Origin: an uncultured Rhodocyclaceae bacterium
GTDB lineage: Bacteria; Pseudomonadota; Gammaproteobacteria; Burkholderiales; Rhodocyclaceae
Direction: 5' to 3'
DNA: 19,774 nt
NCBI GenBank assembly: GCA_900549295.1
Contig: URNG01000054.1
Location: 1-19,774, forward strand
The notes under the pieces are model-generated. The model was given only the letters and a program-made list of their open reading frames with translations. It was not told the DNA's origin and did not search any database. Below, piece by piece: positions 1-7,637 of this stretch; within the stretch, counting starts at the first letter, position 1, and each line of letters starts with the position of its first letter. The position numbers and the translations under genes were made by a program.

Positions 1-484
1 TGCCGAGCAGTGGCGGCAGATCGGCAAAGCTCGAGGGCTCGCCATCGGTGACGACGAGCGGCAGATAGGCCGGCGTCTGGCGCAGGGCATCTTCCAGCAC
101 GCGGTCGCTTTCCGGGCGGAAGCGGTCGGGTTCGCTGAAGATCAGGTCGAAAATGATGGCGCGTGGCTGCTGGCGGGCGAGAAAAGCCAGGAATTCGCCG
201 TGTATGGCGCGCGGCCACGGCCAGTTGCCGGCGAGTTCGAGCATTTCCGGGTGATCCAGGCTGGCCTGGTCGATGTCGATCAGAACGATGTCCGCCGGTG
301 GCGTGCGCGCGGGCACGGCGCGGCGCATGAGAACGTCTCCCAGGCGCACGTCCAGGTCGTGCCAGGGCTGCACGTGGGCCAGCGTGCCCAGCCACAGCAG
401 CGCGCTGACGAACAGGAAAGGCAGGAAGGCACCGTGGGGGGCTGGTTTGGCGGCGTGCATGCGGGTGGGGTGGCGCTGTGACAT
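1..484 (-). CDS. CHASE2-domain sensor protein, 3' part beyond window edge
   Basis: This reading frame starts at ATG 484 and stays open to the window edge, giving about 161 residues. After a short basic N-terminus there is one hydrophobic segment (around residues 14-28, AFLPFLFVSALLWLGTL). It is followed by features typical of CHASE2 extracytoplasmic sensor domains: DVRLGDVLMRR, then ADIVLIDIDQASL and a WPWPRAIHGEFLAFL block, then AIIFDLIFSEPDR. CHASE2 proteins usually continue into TM helices and an output domain (adenylate cyclase, histidine kinase, GGDEF/EAL); the output here lies outside the window. It is 49 nt downstream of a diguanylate cyclase gene on the same strand, so the two are probably cotranscribed. 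An in-frame ATG at 460 is an alternative start, and neither start has a strong Shine-Dalgarno sequence. Confidence 0.8.
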   Translation of the reverse strand, partial: MSQRHPTRMHAAKPAPHGAFLPFLFVSALLWLGTLAHVQPWHDLDVRLGDVLMRRAVPARTPPADIVLIDIDQASLDHPEMLELAGNWPWPRAIHGEFLAFLARQQPRAIIFDLIFSEPDRFRPESDRVLEDALRQTPAYLPLVVTDGEPSSFADLPPLLG

Positions 485-533
485 CGTATTATGCCCGCGC
501 GGCTCTGATTTGTGCCGCCCGTCTGGCGGCGGA

Positions 534-2564
534 TCAGTCGTTCGGAATGGGTTCTTCGGCCAGGCAATAACGGCTGCGCCCGGCGGCTTTGGCGCGGTAC
601 ATGGCGGCGTCGGCCTGGCGGAAGATGTCGGTTTCGCTGTCATTGGCGGTGAACACCACCAGCCCGATGGAGGTGCTGCAATGGTGTTCCAGGGTTTCGC
701 TGCCCTGCTCCAGTTGCAGGCGGTAGCGTTCGGCGAGGCTGACCAGCACCTTCTGTGCGACGCGCTCGGCCTGCTGGCAGGCGGTTGCGTGTTCGTTGCT
801 CAGGCCGTCGGCGAGGATGACGAATTCGTCGCCGCCAAAACGTCCGACGGTGTCGCTTTCGCGCACGCAGGTCAGCAGGCGGTGGGCCACGTCCTGCAGC
901 AGGAGGTCGCCCAGCGCGTGGCCGTGGCGGTCGTTGAGCGGCTTGAAATTGTCCAGGTCGAGAAAGAGCAGGGCACCGTAGCCGCCTTCCCGACGCAGGC
1001 GGCGCAACTGGCGGTCCAGGCGATCGTGTAGGAGGCGGCGGTTGGGCAACTGGGTGAGCGGGTCGAGAAAAGCCATGCGCCGGTTTTCTTTTTCCAGGCG
1101 CAGCCGTTCGCTGATGTCGATGGCCAGCGAAATATTGCACGCCGTGCCGCCGGGGGGCTCCGGAATCCGGGCGTTGCGCCATTCGCAGGTAATGGTGCGG
1201 CCGTCGCGGGTCAGGTTGTTGTTGATGCTGTGTGGCAGGTCGCCGTGTTGCAGGTGATCCAGATTGTCGAGCGACAGGCCTTGTTCATCGGGAGCCAGCA
1301 TGAAATCGATGAAGCGGCGGCCTTTGACTTCTTCCGGGGTCCAGCCGAACAGCTTGGTGGCTTCGCGGTTCCAGTCGAGCACGGTAAAGTCGTCGGCCCA
1401 CAGCACGCCGGCAGCGGGGTTGGTGTCGAACATGACGCGGTAGCGCGCTTCGCTGTCGCTTTTTTCAGCCAGCGCTTTGGCGAGTTTGCGGTTACCACGA
1501 TAAACGAAAGCCACCAGCAGGCCCGCCAGCACGAAGGCCACGGTGACGGCGAACAATATCCGGGAGAGGTTTTTCCAATCGATTTCGCGTGAGGCCTGGT
1601 AAAAAAAGCCATCGAGCGGGCGCTGCTCCCGTACCAGACCAAAGCGTTGATAGACATCGACGATGCGTTGCCAGCGTCCGGGGTTGGTGTGCCCGATTTC
1701 GATCATCCCGTGCTGAATCAGTCCGCTCAGGGCTTTGGCTTCGAAAGCCAGGTGAGCGCGGGATTTTTGTTCGGTGTTGTAGCGATCCAGGATCAGGTCG
1801 ATGATTTCGTCCGGATGTTCCAGGGCGTATTGCCAACCGCGCAGGGAAGCCTCGCGGAAAGCCTCGACCAGTCCGGGCTTGCCCTCGAGCAGCGCTTGGC
1901 GGGTGAAGAGAAGATCGCCGTAGAAATCGATGCCATAGCTTTGTGGTTTGAGGCTGGTATAAGGCACATCCCGTTGTTCCAGCAGATAAGGCTCGTTTGA
2001 AACATAACCGTTGAAAGCTTCGATCCGCCCGGCCAGGAAATCTTCCAGGTGGCGCGAGGTTGCCGATAGATCCAGTTTGTCCAGGGCAATGCCTTCGTCG
2101 ATGAACATGGCCTTCAATTCGGCATCCTGGTGCCCCACCATCAGCGCGATGCGCCCGCCCCTGGCCAGATCGGCAAGACGGCGGTTGTATCCGCGGGCGA
2201 TCAGGGTGCTGGGCGAGTGCTGGAAAATATTGGCCAGCATCACCACTGGCGCGCCGTTGAGGTAATCGAGCACCAGGCTGGAGAGGCCGACGCCGAAATC
2301 GCTGCGGCCGGTGACGACTTCCGCCACTGCATCCACGCCCGGGCCGCCCTCCTTGAGGGTGACGCGCAGCCCCGCGTCGCGGTAATAACCCTGCTGGATA
2401 GCGGCGTAGTAACCGGCAAACTGGAATTGATGCCGCCAGCGCAACTGCAGGCTGACTTCGGTTTCGGCCCACGCCGGACCGGCGCCCGTCAGCCAGATGA
2501 GGCTGCAGCAAAGAAGGAAGAAAAAACGGCCAGAACGGCCGTATGGACTCTGTGCGAAGGGCAT
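534..2564 (-). CDS. Periplasmic NMT1/THI5-like sensor diguanylate cyclase (PAS-GGDEF)
   Basis: A membrane-bound enzyme predicted to make c-di-GMP from two GTP. Counting from the upstream GTG at 2612 (692 aa): a signal peptide ends at AWA around residue 49. A SsuA/THI5-like periplasmic binding domain spans about 52-330 (LRWRHQFQFAGYYAA, then QQGYYRDAGL). One TM helix lies at about 351-371, a PAS domain at about 385-503, and a GGDEF domain at about 508-690. The active motif GGDEF (593-597) is intact and is preceded by an RxxD inhibitory site (RESD, 584-587), so product inhibition is likely. There is no EAL domain. I prefer ATG 2564 as the start, because the extra 16 residues from GTG 2612 translate a tRNA-derived attachment site at the island edge. 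The binding-protein sensor suggests control by a pyrimidine, thiamine-precursor or similar small ligand; this is inference. Confidence 0.88.
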   Translation of the reverse strand: MPFAQSPYGRSGRFFFLLCCSLIWLTGAGPAWAETEVSLQLRWRHQFQFAGYYAAIQQGYYRDAGLRVTLKEGGPGVDAVAEVVTGRSDFGVGLSSLVLDYLNGAPVVMLANIFQHSPSTLIARGYNRRLADLARGGRIALMVGHQDAELKAMFIDEGIALDKLDLSATSRHLEDFLAGRIEAFNGYVSNEPYLLEQRDVPYTSLKPQSYGIDFYGDLLFTRQALLEGKPGLVEAFREASLRGWQYALEHPDEIIDLILDRYNTEQKSRAHLAFEAKALSGLIQHGMIEIGHTNPGRWQRIVDVYQRFGLVREQRPLDGFFYQASREIDWKNLSRILFAVTVAFVLAGLLVAFVYRGNRKLAKALAEKSDSEARYRVMFDTNPAAGVLWADDFTVLDWNREATKLFGWTPEEVKGRRFIDFMLAPDEQGLSLDNLDHLQHGDLPHSINNNLTRDGRTITCEWRNARIPEPPGGTACNISLAIDISERLRLEKENRRMAFLDPLTQLPNRRLLHDRLDRQLRRLRREGGYGALLFLDLDNFKPLNDRHGHALGDLLLQDVAHRLLTCVRESDTVGRFGGDEFVILADGLSNEHATACQQAERVAQKVLVSLAERYRLQLEQGSETLEHHCSTSIGLVVFTANDSETDIFRQADAAMYRAKAAGRSRYCLAEEPIPND

Positions 2565-2588
2565 GCCCGCTGTTTTATGAGGTATGGG

Positions 2589-2606
2589 TGGAGCGGGTGA
2601 TGGGAA
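2589..2606. repeat. Island end: 18-bp attachment-site duplicate of tRNA-Gly 3' end
   Basis: The 18 bases tggagcgggtgatgggaa are identical to 14602-14619, the 3' end (including CCA) of the tRNA-Gly gene. Homology stops abruptly on both sides. The orientation matches the tRNA copy, as expected for the direct att repeat left by tyrosine-recombinase integration into a tRNA 3' end. The sequence lies immediately upstream of the diguanylate cyclase. Confidence 0.85.
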
Positions 2607-2708
2607 CAGCACCCAGCACCCAACAAATTGATTTATAAATGGTTACTCCTGTTCAGAGAGCAGGAATGGACCACATTTTGTACCAGTTTCGCTCTCACTG
2701 GCAAGTTC

Positions 2709-2737
2709 TAGCCACATGCTTTGGATTTCGCTATCAT
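2709..2737 (+). promoter_or_regulatory. Candidate hipBA promoter
   Basis: A -10-like TATCAT (2732-2737, 5 of 6 consensus) lies 17 bp after TAGCCA (2709-2714, 4 of 6). Transcription would start about 30 nt before the proposed hipB ATG at 2774. The surrounding DNA is AT-rich compared with the genes. This is a motif match by eye only. HipB repressors normally autoregulate here, but I did not find a clear operator repeat. Confidence 0.3.
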
Positions 2738-2773
2738 GGACAAAGATTAATTTTTTTGACTTTAATAGCGAAC

Positions 2774-3127
2774 ATGCCTCGCAAGCCACCCATTGTCTTT
2801 CCACAGGAGCAACGCCTGCTCTCCGAACTGGGTGAACGGCTGCGCCTTGCTCGCAAGAGGCGCAAGCTGAGCAACGCGGTGGTGGCGCAACGTGCGGGGA
2901 TTTCGAGGACCACCGTGTACAAGGTCGAGGCTGGGGATCCGGGCGCTACCCTGGGGGCCTATGTCCGGGTGCTGGCCGTGCTGGGCCTCGAAGGTGATCT
3001 CAATCTGCTGGCCGCCGACGATCGGATCGGGCGCAAGCTGCAGGATTTGGCGCTGGAGCCGTCACCCGACGCCAGGCGCCGAAAGGTCAACCCTTCGCCG
3101 GCCCAGAATCGTGAGGGGTCTGCATGA
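2774..3127 (+). CDS. hipB: HipB-like XRE-family antitoxin
   Basis: A 117-residue DNA-binding protein with a helix-turn-helix of the XRE/Cro-C1 class: LGERLRLARKRRKLSNAVVA then QRAGISRTTVYKVEAGDPGA (about residues 20-59), followed by a helical segment that ends in a polar, basic tail. By family analogy it neutralises the HipA kinase next to it and represses their shared promoter. I chose ATG 2774 (MPRKPPIVF) over an upstream in-frame start at 2639, because the additional 45 residues are translated AT-rich intergenic sequence and do not look like HipB. Its TGA overlaps the hipA ATG by 4 nt (ATGA), so translation is coupled. Confidence 0.85.
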   Translation: MPRKPPIVFPQEQRLLSELGERLRLARKRRKLSNAVVAQRAGISRTTVYKVEAGDPGATLGAYVRVLAVLGLEGDLNLLAADDRIGRKLQDLALEPSPDARRRKVNPSPAQNREGSA

Positions 3128-4380
3128 GCAAGCAGGACAACGTCCTGGAGGTCTGGCTGGACGATGACCTTGGCCCTCCTTGCCTGGTCGGCACGCTGGC
3201 TCATGACCGTGGCCAGATTCGCTTCCACTATGAACGAGACTGGCTCAAGGACCCTCGTGCCTTTGCGCTGGACCCCGATCTCTCCCTGGACGAGCACCCC
3301 TTTTTTCCGAAGCCGGAGATGGGCAACTTCGGCATCTTCCTGGACTCATCGCCTGATCGCTGGGGCCAAACGCTCATGAAGCGCCGCGAGGCGCTGCAGG
3401 CCAAGGACGAAAAGCGGCCGCCCCGAACGCTCTACGCCTGGGACTTCCTCATCGGTGTGCAGGACCAGACCCGCCAGGGCGCATTGCGCTTTCGTCGGCC
3501 GGGTACGGAAACCTTCCTCGGTGACGAGAAGATGGCGGCGCCTCCGGTGACGACCTTGCGTGAACTGGAAGCAGTCGCCTATCAACTCAGCAGCCGGCGC
3601 ATCGACGACCTCGATGCCCTGCGCAGATGGTTGGCGGTGCTTGTCGCGCCGGGTGCCTCGTTGGGAGGGGCCAGGCCGAAGGCCAACTTCACGGAGGCCG
3701 ATGGCTCGCTCTGGATCGCCAAGTTCCCCGCCCGTGATGATGACCGGGATGTTGGGGCTTGGGAGTACACGGTTCACCAACTGGCCCGGAAAGCTGGCGT
3801 GGATGTACCACCGGCGAGGCTGATCAGGCTAGGCAACGACTTTCACACCTTCTGCGTGCAAAGGTTCGATCGCGCACATGGTGCGAGGCGCTTCTATGCT
3901 TCGGCGATGACGCTACTGCGCAAGACGCAGAGCGAGGGAACGAGCTACCTGGAACTGGCCCAGTTCATCCGCGCCCAGGGCGATGCGGAGCATGCAGACG
4001 CAGACCTGGCACAACTATTCCGTCGCGTGGCATTCAACGTCGCGGTCGGCAACCGCGATGATCATCTGCGTAATCACGGCTTCGCGCTTGGCAAGACAGG
4101 GTGGCGACTCGCGCCGGCGTTTGATGTCAATCCGAACATCGACAAAGCGGAGCATGTCCTGAACATCGACGATGTCGACAACCGGCCGAGCCTGGAGACG
4201 GTTCTCGGCACGGCGGCGTTCTACGGGCTTGGCGACGGCCCTGCTCGGCAGATAGTGAAGGAAGTGGCGGCAGCGGTCGATGGGTGGCACGATGCAGCGC
4301 GCAGGGCCGGCATCTCAGGCGCCGACATTGACCTGACGGCAGGTGCTTTCTCGGCTCATGCGGAGCTTCGTACGCAGTAG
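3124..4380 (+). CDS. hipA: HipA-family serine/threonine kinase toxin
   Basis: A 418-residue HipA-like kinase. The N-terminal subdomain reads LVGTLAHDRGQIRFHYERDW, then FGIFLDSSPDRWGQTLMKRR (about 69-88), a hallmark of the family. The nucleotide-loop region is SLGGARPKANF (179-189), with the likely ATP-contacting lysines K186 and K200. The catalytic loop is NRDDHLRN (310-317), with D312 as the likely base and N317 as a metal ligand; the second metal aspartate is D334 in APAFDVNP. All key residues are present, so it is probably active. Known HipA toxins phosphorylate aminoacyl-tRNA synthetases (GltX in E. coli) and cause growth arrest; the target here is unknown. It overlaps hipB by 4 nt. A degenerate copy of its C-terminal part lies 230 bp downstream. 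Confidence 0.9.
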   Translation: MSKQDNVLEVWLDDDLGPPCLVGTLAHDRGQIRFHYERDWLKDPRAFALDPDLSLDEHPFFPKPEMGNFGIFLDSSPDRWGQTLMKRREALQAKDEKRPPRTLYAWDFLIGVQDQTRQGALRFRRPGTETFLGDEKMAAPPVTTLRELEAVAYQLSSRRIDDLDALRRWLAVLVAPGASLGGARPKANFTEADGSLWIAKFPARDDDRDVGAWEYTVHQLARKAGVDVPPARLIRLGNDFHTFCVQRFDRAHGARRFYASAMTLLRKTQSEGTSYLELAQFIRAQGDAEHADADLAQLFRRVAFNVAVGNRDDHLRNHGFALGKTGWRLAPAFDVNPNIDKAEHVLNIDDVDNRPSLETVLGTAAFYGLGDGPARQIVKEVAAAVDGWHDAARRAGISGADIDLTAGAFSAHAELRTQ

Positions 4381-4511
4381 GGTAGATGGATGCCAGCACT
4401 GTGCTGCGCTGGAGGCAGAGAACCCGCTTCCACATCTGCGAATCCTGACTCTCATGCCGTAGATGGGAGACGTCCAAGCGCCGCAATTGGTTAACCGAGG
4501 GGGCACCGAGC

Positions 4512-4572
4512 TTGATTAGATCTTGTTCTGTTCTTCACCCAATGGGTGAAATTCTCGACACAAGATAATCAA
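4512..4572. repeat. Large nested palindrome downstream of hipA
   Basis: Outer arms ttgattagatcttgt (4512-4526) and acaagataatcaa (4560-4572) are complementary over 13 bp, with a 2-nt bulge. Inside them is a perfect 7-bp hairpin, ttcaccc (4534-4540) and gggtgaa (4544-4550), with loop aat. There is no T-run after either strand's hairpin, so it is not a standard intrinsic terminator. It could be an operator, a recombination or IS end, or a structured RNA. Confidence 0.6.
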
Positions 4573-4606
4573 AACTCCCGGATAGAGGGGCTGTTTCCGT
4601 CAGTAT

Positions 4607-4801
4607 GAGCGAGGCCGCGAGCTACCTGGGACTGGCACAGTTCATCCAGGCCCAAGGCGGCGTAGAGCGTGCAAATGCAGACTTGGCGCAGCTATTTCGT
4701 GGCCTGGCATTCAACGTTGCGGTCGACGACCGGGATGGCATCGCAGGCGGCAACATTGACCAGCGGCGGGCGCCTTCTCAGCCCATGCAGAATTTCGTAC
4801 G
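4607..4801 (+). pseudogene. Degenerate partial second hipA with internal deletion
   Basis: Positions 4607-4737 closely match hipA 3930-4060 (encoding SYLGLAQFIQAQGG then ADLAQLFRGLAFNVAV). The match then jumps to hipA from about 4309, with GIAGGNID paralleling GISGADID, and ends near the TTCGTAC shared with 4367-4373. The junction removes about 250 bp, including most of the catalytic loop and the metal-binding DVNP region. A single-base deletion after about 4750 then shifts the frame relative to hipA. The 5' two-thirds of the gene is absent. This is a nonfunctional remnant of a second, diverged hipA, left either by a tandem duplication or by an independent acquisition. The open frame continuing to 5282 has no recognisable protein content. 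Confidence 0.82.
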
Positions 4802-5311
4802 GTTGCCGGCCGGTGCGAGAGCTTGTCCACGTCAGAGCCTAACGTCGCCCTTGCCCTCTCTCTGGATTAGCGCTGTGGCTGCCATGCGCCCACATGGCCT
4901 GAACCGCACTCTCGAAAAACAGTTCATCGCGAAGAGTGGCTACTTGACCACTCCAGCCACACACCCGCCTTCGGGCAAGCGAAACGCGCCGGTCCGGATC
5001 CCAAAGCCGGGTCAGAGGAGGTTTCCGCGGCCAGAGTCGACTGGCCGCGATTCGGCACGAAGCGCGGGGGCGCAGCCCGCGAGCCCAACAGTGGAACACC
5101 GGGACGGCATTGGTTTAGTTGGTCGCTATTCCACAGGGGTAAGCACCGAACCACGGTCTAAACTCGGCACCAATTCGACATACAGAGCTTTTCGCCCCAC
5201 GATAACAACGAGCATTGGCCGCTTGTCCCGCCGCTTCGCTGATAAGCGGCTCCATTCCGATCTATCGAGACCAGAAGGATGAGGATGGTCTTCCGGATGG
5301 GTGTGCCATTC
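4802..5311. other. Gene-poor stretch between hipA remnant and IS66
   Basis: Open frames run through here on both strands (plus-strand frame to 5282, minus-strand 5099-4839 and 5154-4924), but none shows a recognisable domain, convincing start signal or hydrophobic pattern. I see no tRNA, no repeat shared with the rest of the window and no clear terminator. It looks like degraded accessory DNA. Confidence 0.5.
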
Positions 5312-5330
5312 GTAAGCGCCCGGCGACCCC
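5312..5330. repeat. IS66 terminal inverted repeat, tnpC end
   Basis: gtaagcgcccggcgacccc, beginning 34 bp beyond the tnpC stop codon. It pairs with 7638-7656 at 15 of 19 positions. Confidence 0.8.
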
Positions 5331-5345
5331 AGGTTGATTTCTGAC

Positions 5346-6833
5346 TCAGGCGGCGGACTCGGGCTGCCAGCGATGTGGTAGCAACTCGCCGATCTGACTA
5401 TTGGGCTGAGTCGGTAGGCGATACAGGATGTCCTTCAGGTAGAGGAAGGGATCGTGGCCGTTGAGCTTGGCGGACTGGATCAGGCTCATGCTAGCGGCAG
5501 CCCGCTGGCCGGCGCGCAGGCTGCCGGCGAATAGCCAGTTCTTCCGGCCTGTAGCAATGGGCCGGATACGGTTCTCGATCCAGTTGTTGTCGATCGGCAC
5601 CTGACCGTCGTCGATGTAATGAACGAGCGCCGTCCAGCGTTTGAGGCTGTAATCAATCGTCTTGGCCATCGATGATCCGTTGGGCACCTGCAGTCGGTGC
5701 CGGGTCAGCCAATCGTGGAATGTATCCAGAATCGGTTTGGCTTGCGCTTGGCGGATTTGTCGCCGTTTGTCCGGGCTCAGTTCGGCAACCTCCCGCTCCA
5801 CCTGATAGAGCCTCTGAATGTAGACCAGTGCCTGTTCGGCGACCTGGCTCTGGTTGTTGGCGTGCAGGTCGAAGAATTTGCGGCGCGCATGGGCCATGCA
5901 ACCGGCTTCGGTCACGCCGTCGGCAATCAGCGCCTTGTAGCCCGCGTAGTCGTCGCAGACGAGCGTGCCGCGCCAGGTGTCGAGGAATTCCTGGGCATGC
6001 TTACCGGCCCGGCTGTCGGCAAAGTCGTAAATGACCGCCTTGACCGGCTCGAAGGCGCCGATGCTGTAGGACCACAAATAGGCCCGATGCATCTTTCCCT
6101 TGCCGGGGTCGAGCATCGCCACCGGGGTTTCGTCGGCATGCAGAACCGGGTAGGTCAGCATCTCGGTCTTCAGGGCATCGACCAGGGGTTGCAGGGTGGC
6201 GCCCATCCGGCCGAAGATGCCCTCCTGACGATACAGCGGCAGGTGATCCAGGTACTTGGCGATCAGCACATGCGCGAGCAGGCCGCTGGTCGGGATGCCC
6301 TTGTCGATCACATGCGCAGGCACCGGGGCCTGCACCAGGGTTTCGCATTGGGCACAGGCCCACTTGCCGCGAATGTGGCGTTCGACCGTAAAGACGCCTG
6401 GCGTGTAGTCCAGCTTCTCGGCGATGTCTTCGCCAATCCGCTTCATCTGGCAGCCGCAGGTACAGGTGCTCGAGTCCGGTTCGTGGTGAATCTCGGTACG
6501 CGGCAGTTCCGGCGGCAAGGGCTGGCGCTTGGCCTGGCCCTTCGGTTTCGATTCGGAAAGCTGGGCGAGTTCTTCGGTGATCGCCGCCATGTCGGCAGCG
6601 AGGGTTTCCTCGAACAACTGGCCCTGTTCCGCCGGCAGGCGTTCGGCTTTGATGCCGAGGTCGTGGCGCTTGTAGTACGCCACTTCATGCGTCAGCTTGT
6701 CGATTTTGACCTTGCGCCAGTTGAGTTCCCGATCATTGCGTGTGATGACTTCCGCTTGCTGGCGAACCAGTTCGCGCAGTTCGTCGGCGGTCAGTTGATC
6801 GAGGTTGGCGGGCAAGGTCATGACCGACATCAT
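5346..6833 (-). CDS. tnpC: IS66 transposase TnpC, probably internally deleted
   Basis: A 495-residue IS66 DDE transposase. An N-terminal leucine-rich coiled coil (about 8-95) is followed by a cysteine cluster (CTCGC near 124-128, CAQC 160-163) resembling the IS66 zinc-binding domain. The DDE core then has D234 in LHADETPV, D294 or D295 in VCDDYAGYKAL, and E420 in NNWIENRIRP; all three catalytic positions are present. The segment IFGRMGATLQPLV (206-218) lacks the roughly 17 residues with the conserved PRSTLAxW-type motif that I recall between IFxRxG and LQPLVDAL in relatives. This suggests an in-frame deletion between two GRxG-like repeats; the length is correspondingly below the usual 510-530. 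Stop to inverted repeat is 15 bp shorter than 50. Confidence 0.9.
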   Translation of the reverse strand: MMSVMTLPANLDQLTADELRELVRQQAEVITRNDRELNWRKVKIDKLTHEVAYYKRHDLGIKAERLPAEQGQLFEETLAADMAAITEELAQLSESKPKGQAKRQPLPPELPRTEIHHEPDSSTCTCGCQMKRIGEDIAEKLDYTPGVFTVERHIRGKWACAQCETLVQAPVPAHVIDKGIPTSGLLAHVLIAKYLDHLPLYRQEGIFGRMGATLQPLVDALKTEMLTYPVLHADETPVAMLDPGKGKMHRAYLWSYSIGAFEPVKAVIYDFADSRAGKHAQEFLDTWRGTLVCDDYAGYKALIADGVTEAGCMAHARRKFFDLHANNQSQVAEQALVYIQRLYQVEREVAELSPDKRRQIRQAQAKPILDTFHDWLTRHRLQVPNGSSMAKTIDYSLKRWTALVHYIDDGQVPIDNNWIENRIRPIATGRKNWLFAGSLRAGQRAAASMSLIQSAKLNGHDPFLYLKDILYRLPTQPNSQIGELLPHRWQPESAA

Positions 6834-6883
6834 GCCGCCAGCAAGGCGAACTGACTATCGTGGACTTCCCCAATGGTGGACCG

Positions 6884-7213
6884 TCATAAAACCCGGATCA
6901 CCCCGCCATCGGCCAGGCGTTCCCACGGCAGGCCGAGAATCAGCGCATCGAATTGCCCCCGGGTAAGGGCGACGCTGCCATCGCCCGCTCGAAATTGAAA
7001 CCGCCCCTGATTCAGTCGCCGGTTGGCCAGCCAGACACCGTAGCCATCATGCACCAGCACCTTCAGGCGGGTACCGCGTCGGTTGGCAAAGAGATAGGCG
7101 TGGTGCGGCTGCGCTTCACCGAAGGTCCGCACGACCTGAGCCAGGATCGTTTCCGTTCCGGCTCGCATGTCGAGCGGCCGGGTTGAGAGCCACAAGGCAT
7201 CGACCCGGATCAT
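6884..7213 (-). CDS. tnpB: IS66 accessory protein TnpB (IS66 Orf2)
   Basis: A 109-residue protein of the IS66 Orf2 family. It begins MIRVDALWLSTRPLDMRAGT and continues through HHAYLFANRRGTRLKVLVHD, GYGVWLANRRLNQGRFQF and a C-terminal LPWERL. Members are needed together with TnpA and TnpC for efficient IS66 transposition; the biochemical role is unclear. I chose ATG 7213 because it matches the family start and forms the usual ATGA overlap with the tnpA stop (7212-7210). The frame stays open further upstream, but that part is the tnpA region read in the wrong frame. tnpC follows after 50 nt on the same strand. Confidence 0.9.
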   Translation of the reverse strand: MIRVDALWLSTRPLDMRAGTETILAQVVRTFGEAQPHHAYLFANRRGTRLKVLVHDGYGVWLANRRLNQGRFQFRAGDGSVALTRGQFDALILGLPWERLADGGVIRVL

Positions 7214-7571
7214 CGCAGCCAGTCGCGCAACCAGGCGGCACAATCGCCGGCGGCCTGATGCGGCCACTCGAGCCTGATCACCGTAGTGCCTCGCCGGATC
7301 TCGATCCGGATGTCGCGCGATGGCGGTTCGGCCGGTGCTAGCGGCAACGGCATGAACGCCGGAGGGCCTCCTCGACGGGCACCGCCAAGCGTCGGCTGGG
7401 CGGTTCAATACCGCGATCCCGCAACCAGCGTCGAACCAGGTTGGCATTGACGCCGTTGGCCAGGGCAATCCCGGCTACCGAGGCGCCAGGCTCGCAGCAG
7501 GCTTCCAGCACCGCCTGCTTGAACTCCTCCGGATGATGCCGCCGCCGACCAATCGGCTTCTGTATTTCCAT
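7210..7571 (-). pseudogene. tnpA: IS66 TnpA (helix-turn-helix), frameshifted
   Basis: From ATG 7571 the frame encodes an IS66 Orf1/IS3-Orf-like helix-turn-helix: HPEEFKQAVLEACCEPGASV then AGIALANGVNANLVRRWLRD. The frame breaks at about 7361-7370, after PVEEA, and ends early with 77 codons. Adding one base there restores the expected C-terminus (PAFMPLPLAP, then IRIEIRRGTTVIRLEWP and AAWLRDWLR), which ends in a TGA overlapping the tnpB ATG. The total of 362 nt is one short of 121 codons, consistent with a single-base deletion. A sequencing error in the GGAGGGCCTCC stretch could give the same picture. Programmed frameshifting is not established for tnpA in this family, to my knowledge. Confidence 0.85.
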
Positions 7572-7637
7572 TGATAGTGTCCTCCATTCCTTTTAAGGGG
7601 ACACGATCTTCGCGGTCTATCAGAGCAATTTATAGAT

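Noticed and set aside
273..1031. 252-residue plus-strand open frame
   Set aside because: It is antisense to the GGDEF and CHASE2 genes, shows the composition of a shadow frame, and has no domain or start signal.
2639..2773. Longer N-terminus for the HipB-like protein
   Set aside because: The region is AT-rich and carries the candidate promoter; the encoded residues do not resemble HipB.
4534..4550. Rho-independent terminator for hipBA
   Set aside because: The hairpin has only seven pairs at its core and no T-run follows on the plus strand.
5697..6854. 385-residue plus-strand open frame
   Set aside because: It lies fully antisense to tnpC, whose catalytic motifs are clear; this is a G/C-bias shadow frame.
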